Shown: positions 1-7,650 of the stretch, in pieces
How the letters are laid out: each line of letters begins with the position of its first letter
How positions within the stretch are numbered: position 1 is the stretch's first letter
Origin: Pseudomonadota bacterium
GTDB taxonomy: Bacteria > Bdellovibrionota_C > UBA2361 > OMII01
Direction: 5' to 3'
NCBI GenBank assembly: GCA_027486155.1
Contig: JAIXPR010000224.1
Coordinates: 1-12,412 of the forward strand
DNA length: 12,412 nt
Position numbers and translations under genes: made by a program
Notes under the pieces: model-generated
The model's database searches: none
What the model was told of the DNA's origin: nothing
Seen by the model: only the letters and a program-made list of their open reading frames with translations

Positions 1-40
1 CAAGGGAGCTCTTCGTTCATAGCGTATGTAGTTTGAGGTT

Positions 41-2128
41 ATGCCGGATTTTACATTCGATTTTGCGCAGGTTGAAAAGGCACCCGAGACTCCGCAATTC
101 CGGGCATGTTGTCATGGGACCGTGCAGATTCTGGAAGATATCGCGGAAGCGATTCGTGAGGGCAAAGCAAGACCCGAGATCGTCTCCGAACGCCTCTCAA
201 CCGCACTCGATAAACTTCCGACGACCATCACCAATGAGGACAGCCAAGCTCTCACGGCGGTCTTCAACGATCTGAAGGGTGCCATGGCATCTATGCCAGG
301 ATTAGCGGAGGCTCAAAAAGCTGTCGCCTTCAGCGAGTCCGTGGTCAATCTTCAGGTCCAGGCCGCGCAATACGGACCACATCCAACCCCTCAGCAGAGC
401 GCACAACTTGGTGAGATGGCGATGAAGGTCAATGCTCTCGCTCAGGAGCAGGTGACAAGCTCCAACGCGTCTCCCGTCTTTTCGGAGGTCCAAGCCCGCG
501 CCGAGAGCTATATCAAACAGGCCCAAGATGCGAATCCACTCTTCGGGCTCACGATGACGAGCGCGTCGACGCCCGAGGCAAAGCCTCAAATTGAGCCGGC
601 CAAAACGGGATCTTGGAACGAGCCCACCAAGGATGCAGTGGTAGAGCAGAAGCCATCGGCGGGACGCGAGGTCGTAAAGACCCCCGAGGTGACGCCCAAA
701 GAGCGCACCCCGGAGGCCGTTAAGGCAACGGTTTCCGAGACCTCAAAGGTCGTTCGCTCCGAGGTGAGCATGGAGCCCAGAAAAACATCGAATGAACCCC
801 AGGCTCAAAGGGTCGAGACCGTCGAGCGACGGCAAGCTTCCTCCGTTGAGACCTCGGTCGCGAAGGTCGCTTCGCCCGCGGTGTCCTCTCCTGCACCGGC
901 GCAGCAGCGGGCCTCCGTTGCACCGAGTCCGTCCGTCACGCGAAGTGTTTCGCCCCCCGCGCAGCCCGCCGCATCGTCAGTGTCGCAACGTCCGGCGGTA
1001 CGCCCGTCGAGTGGTAGTGGGGGCTCTCCATCGGTTCGTCCCGGTGCTGGCTCGTCACCGGCTCGCATCGTAACGCCCTCCACGGTCACCGGTAGTCGCG
1101 CTGTTCAGCGAGTCGCTCCGGGGGGCAGCGCTCAAGTGCGTGCTGGCTCCGTGGCGCGAACCGGTACAATAGCTTCTACTACCAGCGCCTCCACGCGTGC
1201 CGGACAGGTCGTTCGAACCGCCGCTGGTAGAGCTCCTGGTGAGCAGATCGGACGGAGCGGGGCGCTTCGCGGGCGCGGCTCCGCGGCATCGCAGGCGCAG
1301 CGGGAACAGAGCTCGCAACGTCTGATGCGTGGCGCACGTCCCGACGGAGTTAACCGAATAGGACGTGAAAAGGGAATATCCCCTGAGGGGCGTGTTGTGG
1401 TGAATGCGCGCGTCTCGCTCGCGCCACCTGTGCAACGAATCGCTACGATGTTGGCGCAACTTCGCGCCCTTTCTCCCAAAGAGCTTAAAGCGATCCGACC
1501 TGATAGGCACGATCGCCCCAAGGACTTACAGATAGCGCTCGCGATTCGGGATCGGGTGCGGAAGATAGTTGAGCGGATTAAGGGGCTGCCGCTGAAAGAG
1601 CTCGTGAAGATGAAGGATCTCAAGATAGATGCCAAGACGATGAAGGGAGTAAAGGAGGCGCTCAACCCCGCCCAGCGCGAGATGCTCGCTCGACGGGAGG
1701 TTCGGTTCCTCATTCGTGATCTCGCGGTGCGCCTTCAGAGCTTCATTAACCCTCGCTCCATGCTCTATAAACGGCTCACGACCGAATTGACCTTGGCCGA
1801 CCTTGAGCGCCTCGTCTCGATGCTCGGCGGAAATCGAGCGGTAAGAGGACTGCGAAAGAAGCACAAGGCGGGTGAGGTTACGCAGGTGCTCGAGTCAGAT
1901 ATCTCAAATTCCTTCCTCAGTCAGCTCGCCTCCGCCGCGTACGGTCCAGCCGCTGGTGGGGACGCCGGTGGATCGGACGAATCCTCTCCGGTGAGTGGGG
2001 GCGCAGGCGTTGAGAGCGGAACCGAGGCGTCGACCGAGGAGACAACCCTTGTCGCCGATGGTGCGGTGCCGACGGCGACCTTGTCGACCTTTATCATGAA
2101 AGAGGAGACGGTGGGGAATTCGATGTAG
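41..2128 (+). CDS. Large hypothetical protein with Arg-rich disordered middle (695 aa)
   Basis: No family is recognised. There is no signal peptide or membrane segment, so a cytoplasmic location is likely. Residues about 1-180 look alpha-helical. Residues about 185-275 are a Lys/Glu/Pro/Thr/Val-rich linker. Residues 276-443 contain no Lys at all, about 20 Arg and very few acidic residues, in an Ala/Ser/Pro/Gly/Val background typical of intrinsic disorder. Residues about 450-630 are again helical and strongly basic, with many Lys-Glu-Leu and Arg-containing helices (for example LSPKELKAIRPDRHDRPKD and LPLKELVKMKDLK). The last ~60 residues are an acidic Gly/Ser/Glu/Thr tail. An in-frame stop (TAG, 29-31) fixes the upstream limit, and ATG 41 is the first Met. 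A GAGG lies only 2 nt upstream, so the ribosome site is poor and the start is less certain than the frame. The long uninterrupted frame and consistent codon use support a real gene. Function is unknown; a scaffold or nucleic-acid-binding role would be speculation. Confidence 0.85.
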   Translation: MPDFTFDFAQVEKAPETPQFRACCHGTVQILEDIAEAIREGKARPEIVSERLSTALDKLPTTITNEDSQALTAVFNDLKGAMASMPGLAEAQKAVAFSESVVNLQVQAAQYGPHPTPQQSAQLGEMAMKVNALAQEQVTSSNASPVFSEVQARAESYIKQAQDANPLFGLTMTSASTPEAKPQIEPAKTGSWNEPTKDAVVEQKPSAGREVVKTPEVTPKERTPEAVKATVSETSKVVRSEVSMEPRKTSNEPQAQRVETVERRQASSVETSVAKVASPAVSSPAPAQQRASVAPSPSVTRSVSPPAQPAASSVSQRPAVRPSSGSGGSPSVRPGAGSSPARIVTPSTVTGSRAVQRVAPGGSAQVRAGSVARTGTIASTTSASTRAGQVVRTAAGRAPGEQIGRSGALRGRGSAASQAQREQSSQRLMRGARPDGVNRIGREKGISPEGRVVVNARVSLAPPVQRIATMLAQLRALSPKELKAIRPDRHDRPKDLQIALAIRDRVRKIVERIKGLPLKELVKMKDLKIDAKTMKGVKEALNPAQREMLARREVRFLIRDLAVRLQSFINPRSMLYKRLTTELTLADLERLVSMLGGNRAVRGLRKKHKAGEVTQVLESDISNSFLSQLASAAYGPAAGGDAGGSDESSPVSGGAGVESGTEASTEETTLVADGAVPTATLSTFIMKEETVGNSM

Positions 2129-2149
2129 GGCGGGTTGCACCGCCCTCCC
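2128..2149. repeat. GC-rich stem-loop after the first gene, left arm of a REP-like pair
   Basis: GGGCGG (2128-2133) pairs perfectly with CCGCCC (2140-2145) across a 6-nt loop, beginning on the last base of the upstream stop codon. It could act as a terminator, but only TTT follows (2152-2154), so intrinsic termination would be weak. CGCCCTCCC (2141-2149) is also the exact reverse complement of GGGAGGGCG at 2169-2177. This makes it the left arm of a head-to-head pair with the REP-like palindrome at 2169. Its inner loop differs from the other copies, so its membership in that family is less sure. Confidence 0.5.
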
Positions 2150-2168
2150 GCTTTGCGAACCGTTCCCT

Positions 2169-2193
2169 GGGAGGGCGCGCATTCCTGCGCGCC
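2169..2193 (+). repeat. REP-like palindrome, copy A
   Basis: A GGGAGG head leads into an 8-bp perfect stem: GGCGCGCA (2174-2181), loop TTCC (2182-2185), TGCGCGCC (2186-2193). The same 25-nt layout (GGGAGGGCG head, CATTCCTG centre) recurs at 11490 and, inverted, at 11560. Two stem pairs differ between copies and are always compensated. GGAG followed by a palindrome resembles the layout of bacterial REP sequences mobilised by RAYT transposases. That link is inferred, and no RAYT gene is in this window. Confidence 0.75.
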
Positions 2194-2251
2194 ATGTGGG
2201 GGTCCTGGTAGGTCGTTCTATCCACCGCGGGCGCCAAATCACCAATAATTT

Positions 2252-2266
2252 CAATTTCCTAAATTG
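2252..2266. promoter_or_regulatory. AT-rich palindrome, possible operator upstream of the SPFH pair
   Basis: CAATTT-cct-AAATTG is a perfect 6-bp inverted repeat in the most AT-rich part of the 226-bp gap before the first SPFH gene, 89 bp upstream of its start. Its size and symmetry would suit a dimeric regulator, or it may be part of a promoter. No convincing -35/-10 pair could be assigned. Further downstream, CCCA/TGGG (2303-2306 and 2323-2326) with CGCT/AGCG (2310-2313 and 2319-2322) can form a weak stem in the leader. The function of both is unproven. Confidence 0.3.
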
Positions 2267-2354
2267 CGGTCCTCCCCAGGTCGTGTTACTCGATCCCTCG
2301 CACCCACTGCGCTTCACCAGCGTGGGTTTCTCACTCATAAGGTAAGACGTCCTC

Positions 2355-3443
2355 ATGGCTGCTGATACAACATCCTCCTCTATCTCCCTCCACTCCCATC
2401 GCCCGAGCGAGCATGGGCGGTTTCTCACCTCCTTCCTCTTCCTGCTTGTGATGATCGGCGGGGCGCTCGCGGTTGTCGCATTCGTTTTCGGCACGATCGT
2501 TCCGGTCGGCGCGGTAGGTGTTCGAAAGATCGCCTTCGGTCCCGGACAGGGGTTGCGCGATCGCTCCCTTGAGCCGGGTCTTCAGTGGGCGGTCCCATAC
2601 TACTCAACCATCTACATGGTGCCGCAGACCCTTCGTATCCTCGATTTCGCCGCGCCGCACTCCCTCGATATTCCGACCGTTGATGGCACAACCGTCGACG
2701 TTGATGCCGCGGTTATGTACAGGTTCTATCCAACGAGTGGAGAGGCGAAGGGGATGAAGCACGGCGGTCCCGCCGATCTCATTCAAAACGTTGGAGCGAC
2801 CGACGCCCAATGGAATCGCTACCTATCGCAGGTGGCGGAGAATGAATTAAAGCGAGCGCTCAGCGCGCTTTCGACCGTTGAATTCTACGAACCCGGCGCT
2901 CGTGAGGCGCGGGTGAAGGTGGCTGAAGAGCTTCTTCGTGAGCGACTCTCCCCCCTTGGCGTTGAGATCGATGCGGTGCTTCTCCGTCGCTACCGCTATC
3001 GAGATGAGATCGACCAAGCGATATTCAAGAAGAACCTTCAGGAGCTTGAGTCCGCTTACAACAAGGTGGCTGGTGAGTTCGCTGAGGCGCAGCGCGATGT
3101 GAATCAAGTCGAAGCAACTGGGAACGTAGCCATTCAGAATCTTGAGAAGCGTGGAATAGGGGACTCCGACATCATACGCTCAGAGGGAGACCTCTATCGA
3201 CGTGAGAAATTCGCGCAGGGAGATCTTCTCATCGCTGAGGCGAAGGCCACCGTGGATAAGATGCGAAGTGATGTTCTCGCCAAGGTCGGCGGTGATGTAT
3301 ATGTGGCTCTTCAACTCGCGCAGTTTCTGGCCTCGCTTAAGGGCGGGGTTGTCGCTAACGTCGATCCGTACGATTTCGATGCCTGGGTGAAAAAGCTCGC
3401 CGGTTCAACAACGCAGCGTGAAGCTACATCGGAGGTGAAGTAA
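2355..3443 (+). CDS. SPFH/band-7 (prohibitin-type) membrane protein
   Basis: This is a 362-aa member of the stomatin/prohibitin/flotillin/HflK-C superfamily. Such proteins form large membrane-attached rings or scaffolds that organise membrane domains or control membrane proteases. A polar N-terminus is followed by one hydrophobic segment (about residues 24-46), then a band-7 domain (about 48-220). The band-7 domain includes an early VPVGAVGVRK strand, a pore-like LEPGLQWAVPYY turn and the closing LGVEIDAVLLRRYRY motif. A charged helical/coiled-coil stretch (about 220-310) and a hydrophobic C-terminal part follow. Topology is probably N-in with the bulk periplasmic, as for HflK. The ATG at 2355 is the only reasonable start; an AAGG lies about 12 nt upstream, which is rather far. 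The stop overlaps the start of the next SPFH gene (TAATG), implying translational coupling and probable hetero-oligomer formation. Confidence 0.88.
   Translation: MAADTTSSSISLHSHRPSEHGRFLTSFLFLLVMIGGALAVVAFVFGTIVPVGAVGVRKIAFGPGQGLRDRSLEPGLQWAVPYYSTIYMVPQTLRILDFAAPHSLDIPTVDGTTVDVDAAVMYRFYPTSGEAKGMKHGGPADLIQNVGATDAQWNRYLSQVAENELKRALSALSTVEFYEPGAREARVKVAEELLRERLSPLGVEIDAVLLRRYRYRDEIDQAIFKKNLQELESAYNKVAGEFAEAQRDVNQVEATGNVAIQNLEKRGIGDSDIIRSEGDLYRREKFAQGDLLIAEAKATVDKMRSDVLAKVGGDVYVALQLAQFLASLKGGVVANVDPYDFDAWVKKLAGSTTQREATSEVK
3431..3435 (+). promoter_or_regulatory. Shine-Dalgarno GGAGG inside the upstream gene's end
   Basis: GGAGG lies 7 nt before ATG 3443, within the last codons of the first SPFH gene. 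It fixes the start of the second SPFH gene at the TAATG overlap and supports coupled translation. Confidence 0.7.
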
Positions 3444-4618
3444 TGAACGCTCGAAAACTTTTTATCCTTCCTCTCCTCCTCTCGACCGTGGCTCTCTCGG
3501 CGTGTGACACCGGCGTGCAGCATATGGGCACTACCGAGTACGGTGTGCGCTTCCGAAAGCTCCCAACCTTTATGGGTGGTGGTTTGGGGAGTGCGGATAG
3601 TGTGGCGCATCCCCTCCAAACGGTCGTCGTCTTTCCGTGGGAGACGGTCCGTCGCTTCGACACCGCGCCTCAATACCTAAGCTGGGGTAAGGGGATGGGG
3701 GACGCGGCCGGAGGCTCAACGCAACTGGTGCAGGATGAGGATGTGTACACTCGCGCCAAGGACGGTAATGAAGCCGCGCTGAAGCTCACCGTGCGATACC
3801 GCATCAAGCCCGATCCGGCGAGCTTAGTGAAGCTCGTGCAGAACGTCGCGGAGACCGAGGATGAGGTTCGAAACCTCGTCATCGCCGTTGTGCGCTCCGA
3901 GGTTCGATCCTACATGAATCAACTTAAAACCCCTGAGTTCCGTGATGACAAAAAGCGGAATGAAACGGTCGATGAGGTGCTTCAAGCCGCGCAGCGGCAT
4001 CTTGGACCGCTCGGTATTGAGGTAGAGGCTGTGAACCTCAAGCAATATCGATTTGTACGTCCCCTTCCAGATGGAGGCGAGGATACTCGCTACCAAGATC
4101 GTCTTCGAGAGATCCAGGAGATGGAGCAAGATATTGAGGGTGAGCGCTCCCGTATCGAAACTGTTCGCGCCAAGAAGCAGAAGGAGTACTCTGAGGCTGA
4201 GAGTCTCTACAACGCGCGGGTCTCGGAAGCTAAGGGATATAAAGAGCAGTCCGTCTTCCAGGGGAACAGCTACTACACCGCCCGTTCTAACGAGGCCAAG
4301 GCCATTGTAGCCGAAGGAAACGCCGAAGTAGCTGGATTAACTAAACAGATCTCCGCTCTTTCGGGCAAGGGAGGGCAGGCGATGCTCCGGCTTGAGGTGG
4401 CCAAACAATTGGCTAAAGCTAACCCTCGGTTTGTGGCGATGAATCAGGGGTCTGGAGGGGCGGCTGTAGACCTCTCTAAGACCGATTTAAATCAATTAAT
4501 CGGGCAATTAGGCATCGTGGAAGGGCTTGTCGGACAGCCCCCAAGAGCGCAGAATAACCCCGAAAAATCTCAGAAGGATGAGACCCCGGTAGCCCAGACT
4601 CAGAGCGCGGGGAATTAG
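3443..4618 (+). CDS. SPFH/band-7 lipoprotein
   Basis: This 391-aa protein is a probable paralogue and partner of the preceding one. The N-terminus is a lipoprotein signal: Asn-Ala-Arg-Lys, a hydrophobic core, and lipobox LSAC with lipidated Cys21. Asp at +2 (D22) is the classical inner-membrane retention signal in E. coli. The band-7 domain spans about residues 25-210 and ends in LGIEVEAVNLKQYRF, matching the equivalent motif of its neighbour. A long charged coiled coil (about 215-300) rich in Glu/Arg/Lys/Gln follows, then an Ala/Gly-rich helical region and a low-complexity hydrophilic tail. It would therefore sit on the periplasmic face of the inner membrane beside the membrane-spanning partner, an arrangement analogous to HflK-HflC but with a lipid anchor replacing one membrane helix. 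Assignment to the superfamily is firm; the specific role is not known. Confidence 0.87.
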   Translation: MNARKLFILPLLLSTVALSACDTGVQHMGTTEYGVRFRKLPTFMGGGLGSADSVAHPLQTVVVFPWETVRRFDTAPQYLSWGKGMGDAAGGSTQLVQDEDVYTRAKDGNEAALKLTVRYRIKPDPASLVKLVQNVAETEDEVRNLVIAVVRSEVRSYMNQLKTPEFRDDKKRNETVDEVLQAAQRHLGPLGIEVEAVNLKQYRFVRPLPDGGEDTRYQDRLREIQEMEQDIEGERSRIETVRAKKQKEYSEAESLYNARVSEAKGYKEQSVFQGNSYYTARSNEAKAIVAEGNAEVAGLTKQISALSGKGGQAMLRLEVAKQLAKANPRFVAMNQGSGGAAVDLSKTDLNQLIGQLGIVEGLVGQPPRAQNNPEKSQKDETPVAQTQSAGN

Positions 4619-4627
4619 GAGAAAATA

Positions 4628-5563
4628 ATGAGCAATTCAATTCGACGAAGAAAGATAGCGCTCATCGGCGCTGGCCAGATCGGTGGAACCCTCGCTCTGT
4701 TGTGCGGACAGCGCAACCTCGGTGACGTAGTTCTCTTTGACGTGGTCGACGGGATGCCTCAAGGAAAGGCCCTCGACCTCTCGCACCTCGCGCCGGTGTT
4801 CGGCCTCGACTTCAAGGTAACGGGAACTAACAACATCGCCGATATCGCTGGCGCTGACGTCTGTATTGTGACCTCCGGTCTGCCACGTAAGCCCGGTATG
4901 AGCCGCGATGATCTCGTCAAGACCAACGCCGATATCATCAAGAAGGTAGCCGCTGGTATTAAGGAACACGCTCCTGGCGCGTTCGTGATAGTTATCACGA
5001 ACCCACTCGACGCGATGGTCCACCTCATGCAGAAGGAGACCGGATTCCCAACATCTCACGTTGTCGGAATGGCGGGAGTTCTAGATACCGCTCGGTACCA
5101 GGCGTTCTTGGCTGAAGAGCTCAACGTTTCTGTATCGTCCGTATCCGCGTTCGTACTCGGTGGACACGGCGATGACATGGTGCCAGTTCGCTCGTACACA
5201 ACGTGCAACGGTATCCCTGTTGGGAACCTCATTACGTCTGAGCGCCTCGACGCGATCGAGAAGCGAGTTCGTGGCGCTGGTGGAGAGGTCGTTGCGCTTC
5301 TCAAGACCGGTTCCGCGTTCTATTCGCCAGCGGCTTCAGCTATTCAGATGGTTGAGAGCTACCTCTTCGATCAACGACGAGTGCTCGCCGCCGCAGCATC
5401 CCTCAAGGGTGAATACGGATTGAAAGACCTCTATATCGGCGTTCCCGTCATCATCGGTAAGGGTGGTGTTGAGAAGGTCGTGGAGATCGAGCTCAACGAA
5501 AGCGAGAAGAAGGCTCTTAACGAGTCGGCTGGACGCGTTCGCGAACTCCTCGCGATCCTCTAA
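4628..5563 (+). CDS. mdh: Malate dehydrogenase (NAD-dependent, LDH-like type)
   Basis: This enzyme oxidises malate to oxaloacetate with NAD in the TCA cycle (cytoplasm). It is 311 aa, normal for the LDH-like MDH family. Visible features are the Rossmann loop GAGQIG (14-19), the NAD-ribose acidic residue D38 in VLFDVVDG, substrate-binding arginines R87 and R93 in LPRKPGMSRDDL, N125 in VITNPLD, and the catalytic relay D153/R156 (VLDTAR) with H180 (LGGHGDD). Arg at position 87 in the mobile loop indicates malate rather than lactate as substrate. AGGAG (4617-4621) gives a good ribosome site for ATG 4628. The gap to the upstream SPFH lipoprotein gene is only 9 bp, and sucC starts 27 bp after the stop, so it is probably part of one operon. 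Confidence 0.96.
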   Translation: MSNSIRRRKIALIGAGQIGGTLALLCGQRNLGDVVLFDVVDGMPQGKALDLSHLAPVFGLDFKVTGTNNIADIAGADVCIVTSGLPRKPGMSRDDLVKTNADIIKKVAAGIKEHAPGAFVIVITNPLDAMVHLMQKETGFPTSHVVGMAGVLDTARYQAFLAEELNVSVSSVSAFVLGGHGDDMVPVRSYTTCNGIPVGNLITSERLDAIEKRVRGAGGEVVALLKTGSAFYSPAASAIQMVESYLFDQRRVLAAAASLKGEYGLKDLYIGVPVIIGKGGVEKVVEIELNESEKKALNESAGRVRELLAIL

Positions 5564-5590
5564 TCAGTAACAAGTACGTAGGAAAAACAT

Positions 5591-6751
5591 ATGAATCTGC
5601 ATGAATATCAAGCAAAGCAGGTGCTGAAGGCATACGGCTTGCCCGTGTTGAATGGCTACCTGTGCTACACACCAGGCGAGGCTGAGGCCGCGGCTGATAA
5701 CCTTGGTGGTGGAATCTGCGTTGTGAAGGCGCAGGTACACGCCGGTGGACGTGGAAAGGCCGGTGGCGTGAAGCTCGCGAAGAACTCCGCTGAGGCACGT
5801 GAGCACGCTGAGAAGATCTTGGGCATGAAGCTCGTAACCCCACAGACAGGCGCTGAAGGTAAGATCGTTCGTAAGGTGTACGTTGAGGCGGGATGCAACA
5901 TCGCGAAGGAGTACTACCTGAGTATCCTCGTGGATCGCGCTGGCCGCTGCGTCTCCATCATCGCCTCCACCGAAGGTGGTATGGAGATCGAGGAGGTCGC
6001 TCACAATACCCCCGATAAGATCCTCACCGTTCGAATCGACCCAAAGGTTGGACTCCAAGGATTCCAAGCGGCGAAGCTCGCTATCGACCTCGCTATTCCA
6101 GTTGAGGCTCGCAAGAACTTCGTTGAGGTTGTGAAGGGGCTCTACAAGGCGTTCATGGGTTCTGACCTCGCGATGCTTGAGATCAACCCACTCGTACTCA
6201 CGAAGGACAACACCTTCGTGCTCCTTGACGCTAAGGTTGCCCTTGAGGACAACGCTGCGTTCCGTCAGAAAGCTATCCACGAGATGATGGACTACGATGA
6301 GATGGATCCCCGTGATCTCCGCGCACAGAAGTACGGACTCAACTACGTTGGACTCGATGGAAATATCGGATGTCTCGTAAACGGCGCCGGCCTCGCGATG
6401 GCGACAATGGACATCATCAAGGAGTTCGGCGGTGAACCAGCGAACTTCCTCGATGTAGGTGGTGGAGCGACGAAGGAGAACGTAACGGAAGCGTTCCGTA
6501 TCCTTCTCTCCGACTCGAAGGTGAAGGGAATCCTCATCAACATCTTCGGCGGAATCATGAAGTGTGACGTGATCGCCACAGGCGTTATTGAAGCGGCGAA
6601 GGAGGTGGGCCTTAAGGTTCCTCTCGTCGTTCGACTCCAAGGAACAAACGTGGATATTGGACGCAAGCTTCTCGCGGACTCCGGTCTCGCGATTACGCCA
6701 GCGGATACCATGGATGACGCGGCACAAAAGATTGTCGCTTTAGCGAAGTAA
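5591..6751 (+). CDS. sucC: Succinyl-CoA ligase (ADP/GDP-forming), beta subunit
   Basis: This is the ATP-grasp subunit of succinyl-CoA synthetase, which couples succinyl-CoA cleavage to nucleoside triphosphate formation in the TCA cycle. Its 386 aa match the family length. The N-terminus MNLHEYQAKQVL is diagnostic. The nucleotide-binding Lys/Gly loop QVHAGGRGKAGGVKL spans about residues 48-62, LEINPLVLT lies at the metal/nucleotide site, and the C-terminal CoA-ligase flavodoxin-like domain carries LVNGAGLAMATMD and NIFGGIMKCDVIA. AGGA (5580-5583) sits 7 nt before the ATG. sucD follows after 13 bp, consistent with equimolar alpha-beta synthesis. Together with mdh it forms a compact TCA module. 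Confidence 0.97.
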   Translation: MNLHEYQAKQVLKAYGLPVLNGYLCYTPGEAEAAADNLGGGICVVKAQVHAGGRGKAGGVKLAKNSAEAREHAEKILGMKLVTPQTGAEGKIVRKVYVEAGCNIAKEYYLSILVDRAGRCVSIIASTEGGMEIEEVAHNTPDKILTVRIDPKVGLQGFQAAKLAIDLAIPVEARKNFVEVVKGLYKAFMGSDLAMLEINPLVLTKDNTFVLLDAKVALEDNAAFRQKAIHEMMDYDEMDPRDLRAQKYGLNYVGLDGNIGCLVNGAGLAMATMDIIKEFGGEPANFLDVGGGATKENVTEAFRILLSDSKVKGILINIFGGIMKCDVIATGVIEAAKEVGLKVPLVVRLQGTNVDIGRKLLADSGLAITPADTMDDAAQKIVALAK

Positions 6752-6764
6752 GAAAGGAGAGACG

Positions 6765-7640
6765 ATGAGCGTTCTCGTAAATAAAAATACACGTGTAGTA
6801 ACTCAAGGAATCACCGGCAAGACCGGTGCGTTCCACACCCGCGCATGCCGTGAGTACGGCACTCAGATGGTAGCGGGCGTAACCCCAGGTAAGGGTGGAC
6901 AGGACTTTGAGGGAATCCCCCTCTATGACACCGTTCACGAAGCGAAGAAGCAGGCTGGAGCGAACGTATCGATCATTTACGTTCCACCCCCATTCGCGGC
7001 GGACGCGATCATGGAAGCGGTTGACGCTGATCTTGATCTCGTTATCTGTATCACCGAGGGTATTCCGGTATTGGATATGCTCAAGGTGGCGACCTACATG
7101 CAGGGACGTCGTACTCGGTTGATCGGACCGAACTGTCCCGGAATTATCACCCCGGGCGAGGCGAAGATCGGAATTATGCCAGGCTTTATCCATAAGCCAG
7201 GACGCATCGGAGTCGTTTCCCGCTCGGGAACGCTCACCTACGAGGCGGTATTCCAGCTCTCGCACCTCGGCATGGGACAGTCGACCTGTATCGGTATCGG
7301 TGGAGACCCACTCAACGGAACAAACTTCATCGATTGCTTGAAGATGTTCAACGAGGATCCAGATACGGATGCCGTTGTTATGATCGGTGAGATCGGTGGT
7401 GACGCCGAGGTTCAAGCCGCTAACTGGGTACGTGATAACAAGATGAAGAAGCCAATCGTGTCGTTCATCGCTGGAGCGACCGCTCCTCCAGGACGACGCA
7501 TGGGCCACGCCGGCGCTATCATCGGCGGAGCTGATGATACCGCAGAGGCGAAATTCACGGCTCTCCAGGCAGCAGGAATTCATACGGTCCGATCTCCGCA
7601 CGAGCTCGGCTCCAAGATGAAGGACGTGCTTGGTAAGTAA
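6765..7640 (+). CDS. sucD: Succinyl-CoA ligase (ADP/GDP-forming), alpha subunit
   Basis: This is the CoA-binding and phospho-histidine subunit, partner of SucC. Its 291 aa are full length. The N-terminal CoA-binding Rossmann domain has GITGKTGAFHTRACREYG and VTPGKGG. GPNCPGIITPGEAKIG and the CoA-ligase domain follow. The active-site His, phosphorylated during catalysis, is H248 in RRMGHAGAIIGG. AAAGGAG (6753-6759) lies 5 nt before ATG 6765. The stop codon overlaps an AAGGAG (7639-7644) that would have served the decayed gene downstream, so that gene was probably once cotranscribed. Confidence 0.97.
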   Translation: MSVLVNKNTRVVTQGITGKTGAFHTRACREYGTQMVAGVTPGKGGQDFEGIPLYDTVHEAKKQAGANVSIIYVPPPFAADAIMEAVDADLDLVICITEGIPVLDMLKVATYMQGRRTRLIGPNCPGIITPGEAKIGIMPGFIHKPGRIGVVSRSGTLTYEAVFQLSHLGMGQSTCIGIGGDPLNGTNFIDCLKMFNEDPDTDAVVMIGEIGGDAEVQAANWVRDNKMKKPIVSFIAGATAPPGRRMGHAGAIIGGADDTAEAKFTALQAAGIHTVRSPHELGSKMKDVLGK

Positions 7641-7650
7641 GGAGTAGCTC

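Noticed and set aside
805..1713. Several overlapping minus-strand frames opposite the Arg/Ser/Ala-rich region of the first gene
   Set aside because: GC-rich low-complexity coding sequence leaves other frames open. The translations are low-complexity with no start context or family resemblance.
5564..6727. Long open frame on the minus strand (387 codons) opposite sucC
   Set aside because: It lies entirely antisense to a fully conserved enzyme gene. Its translation is a shadow of sucC codon bias with no recognisable family.
6693..7601. Long open frame on the minus strand opposite sucD (302 codons)
   Set aside because: This is the same kind of shadow. sucD on the plus strand has all its active-site motifs and a good ribosome site.
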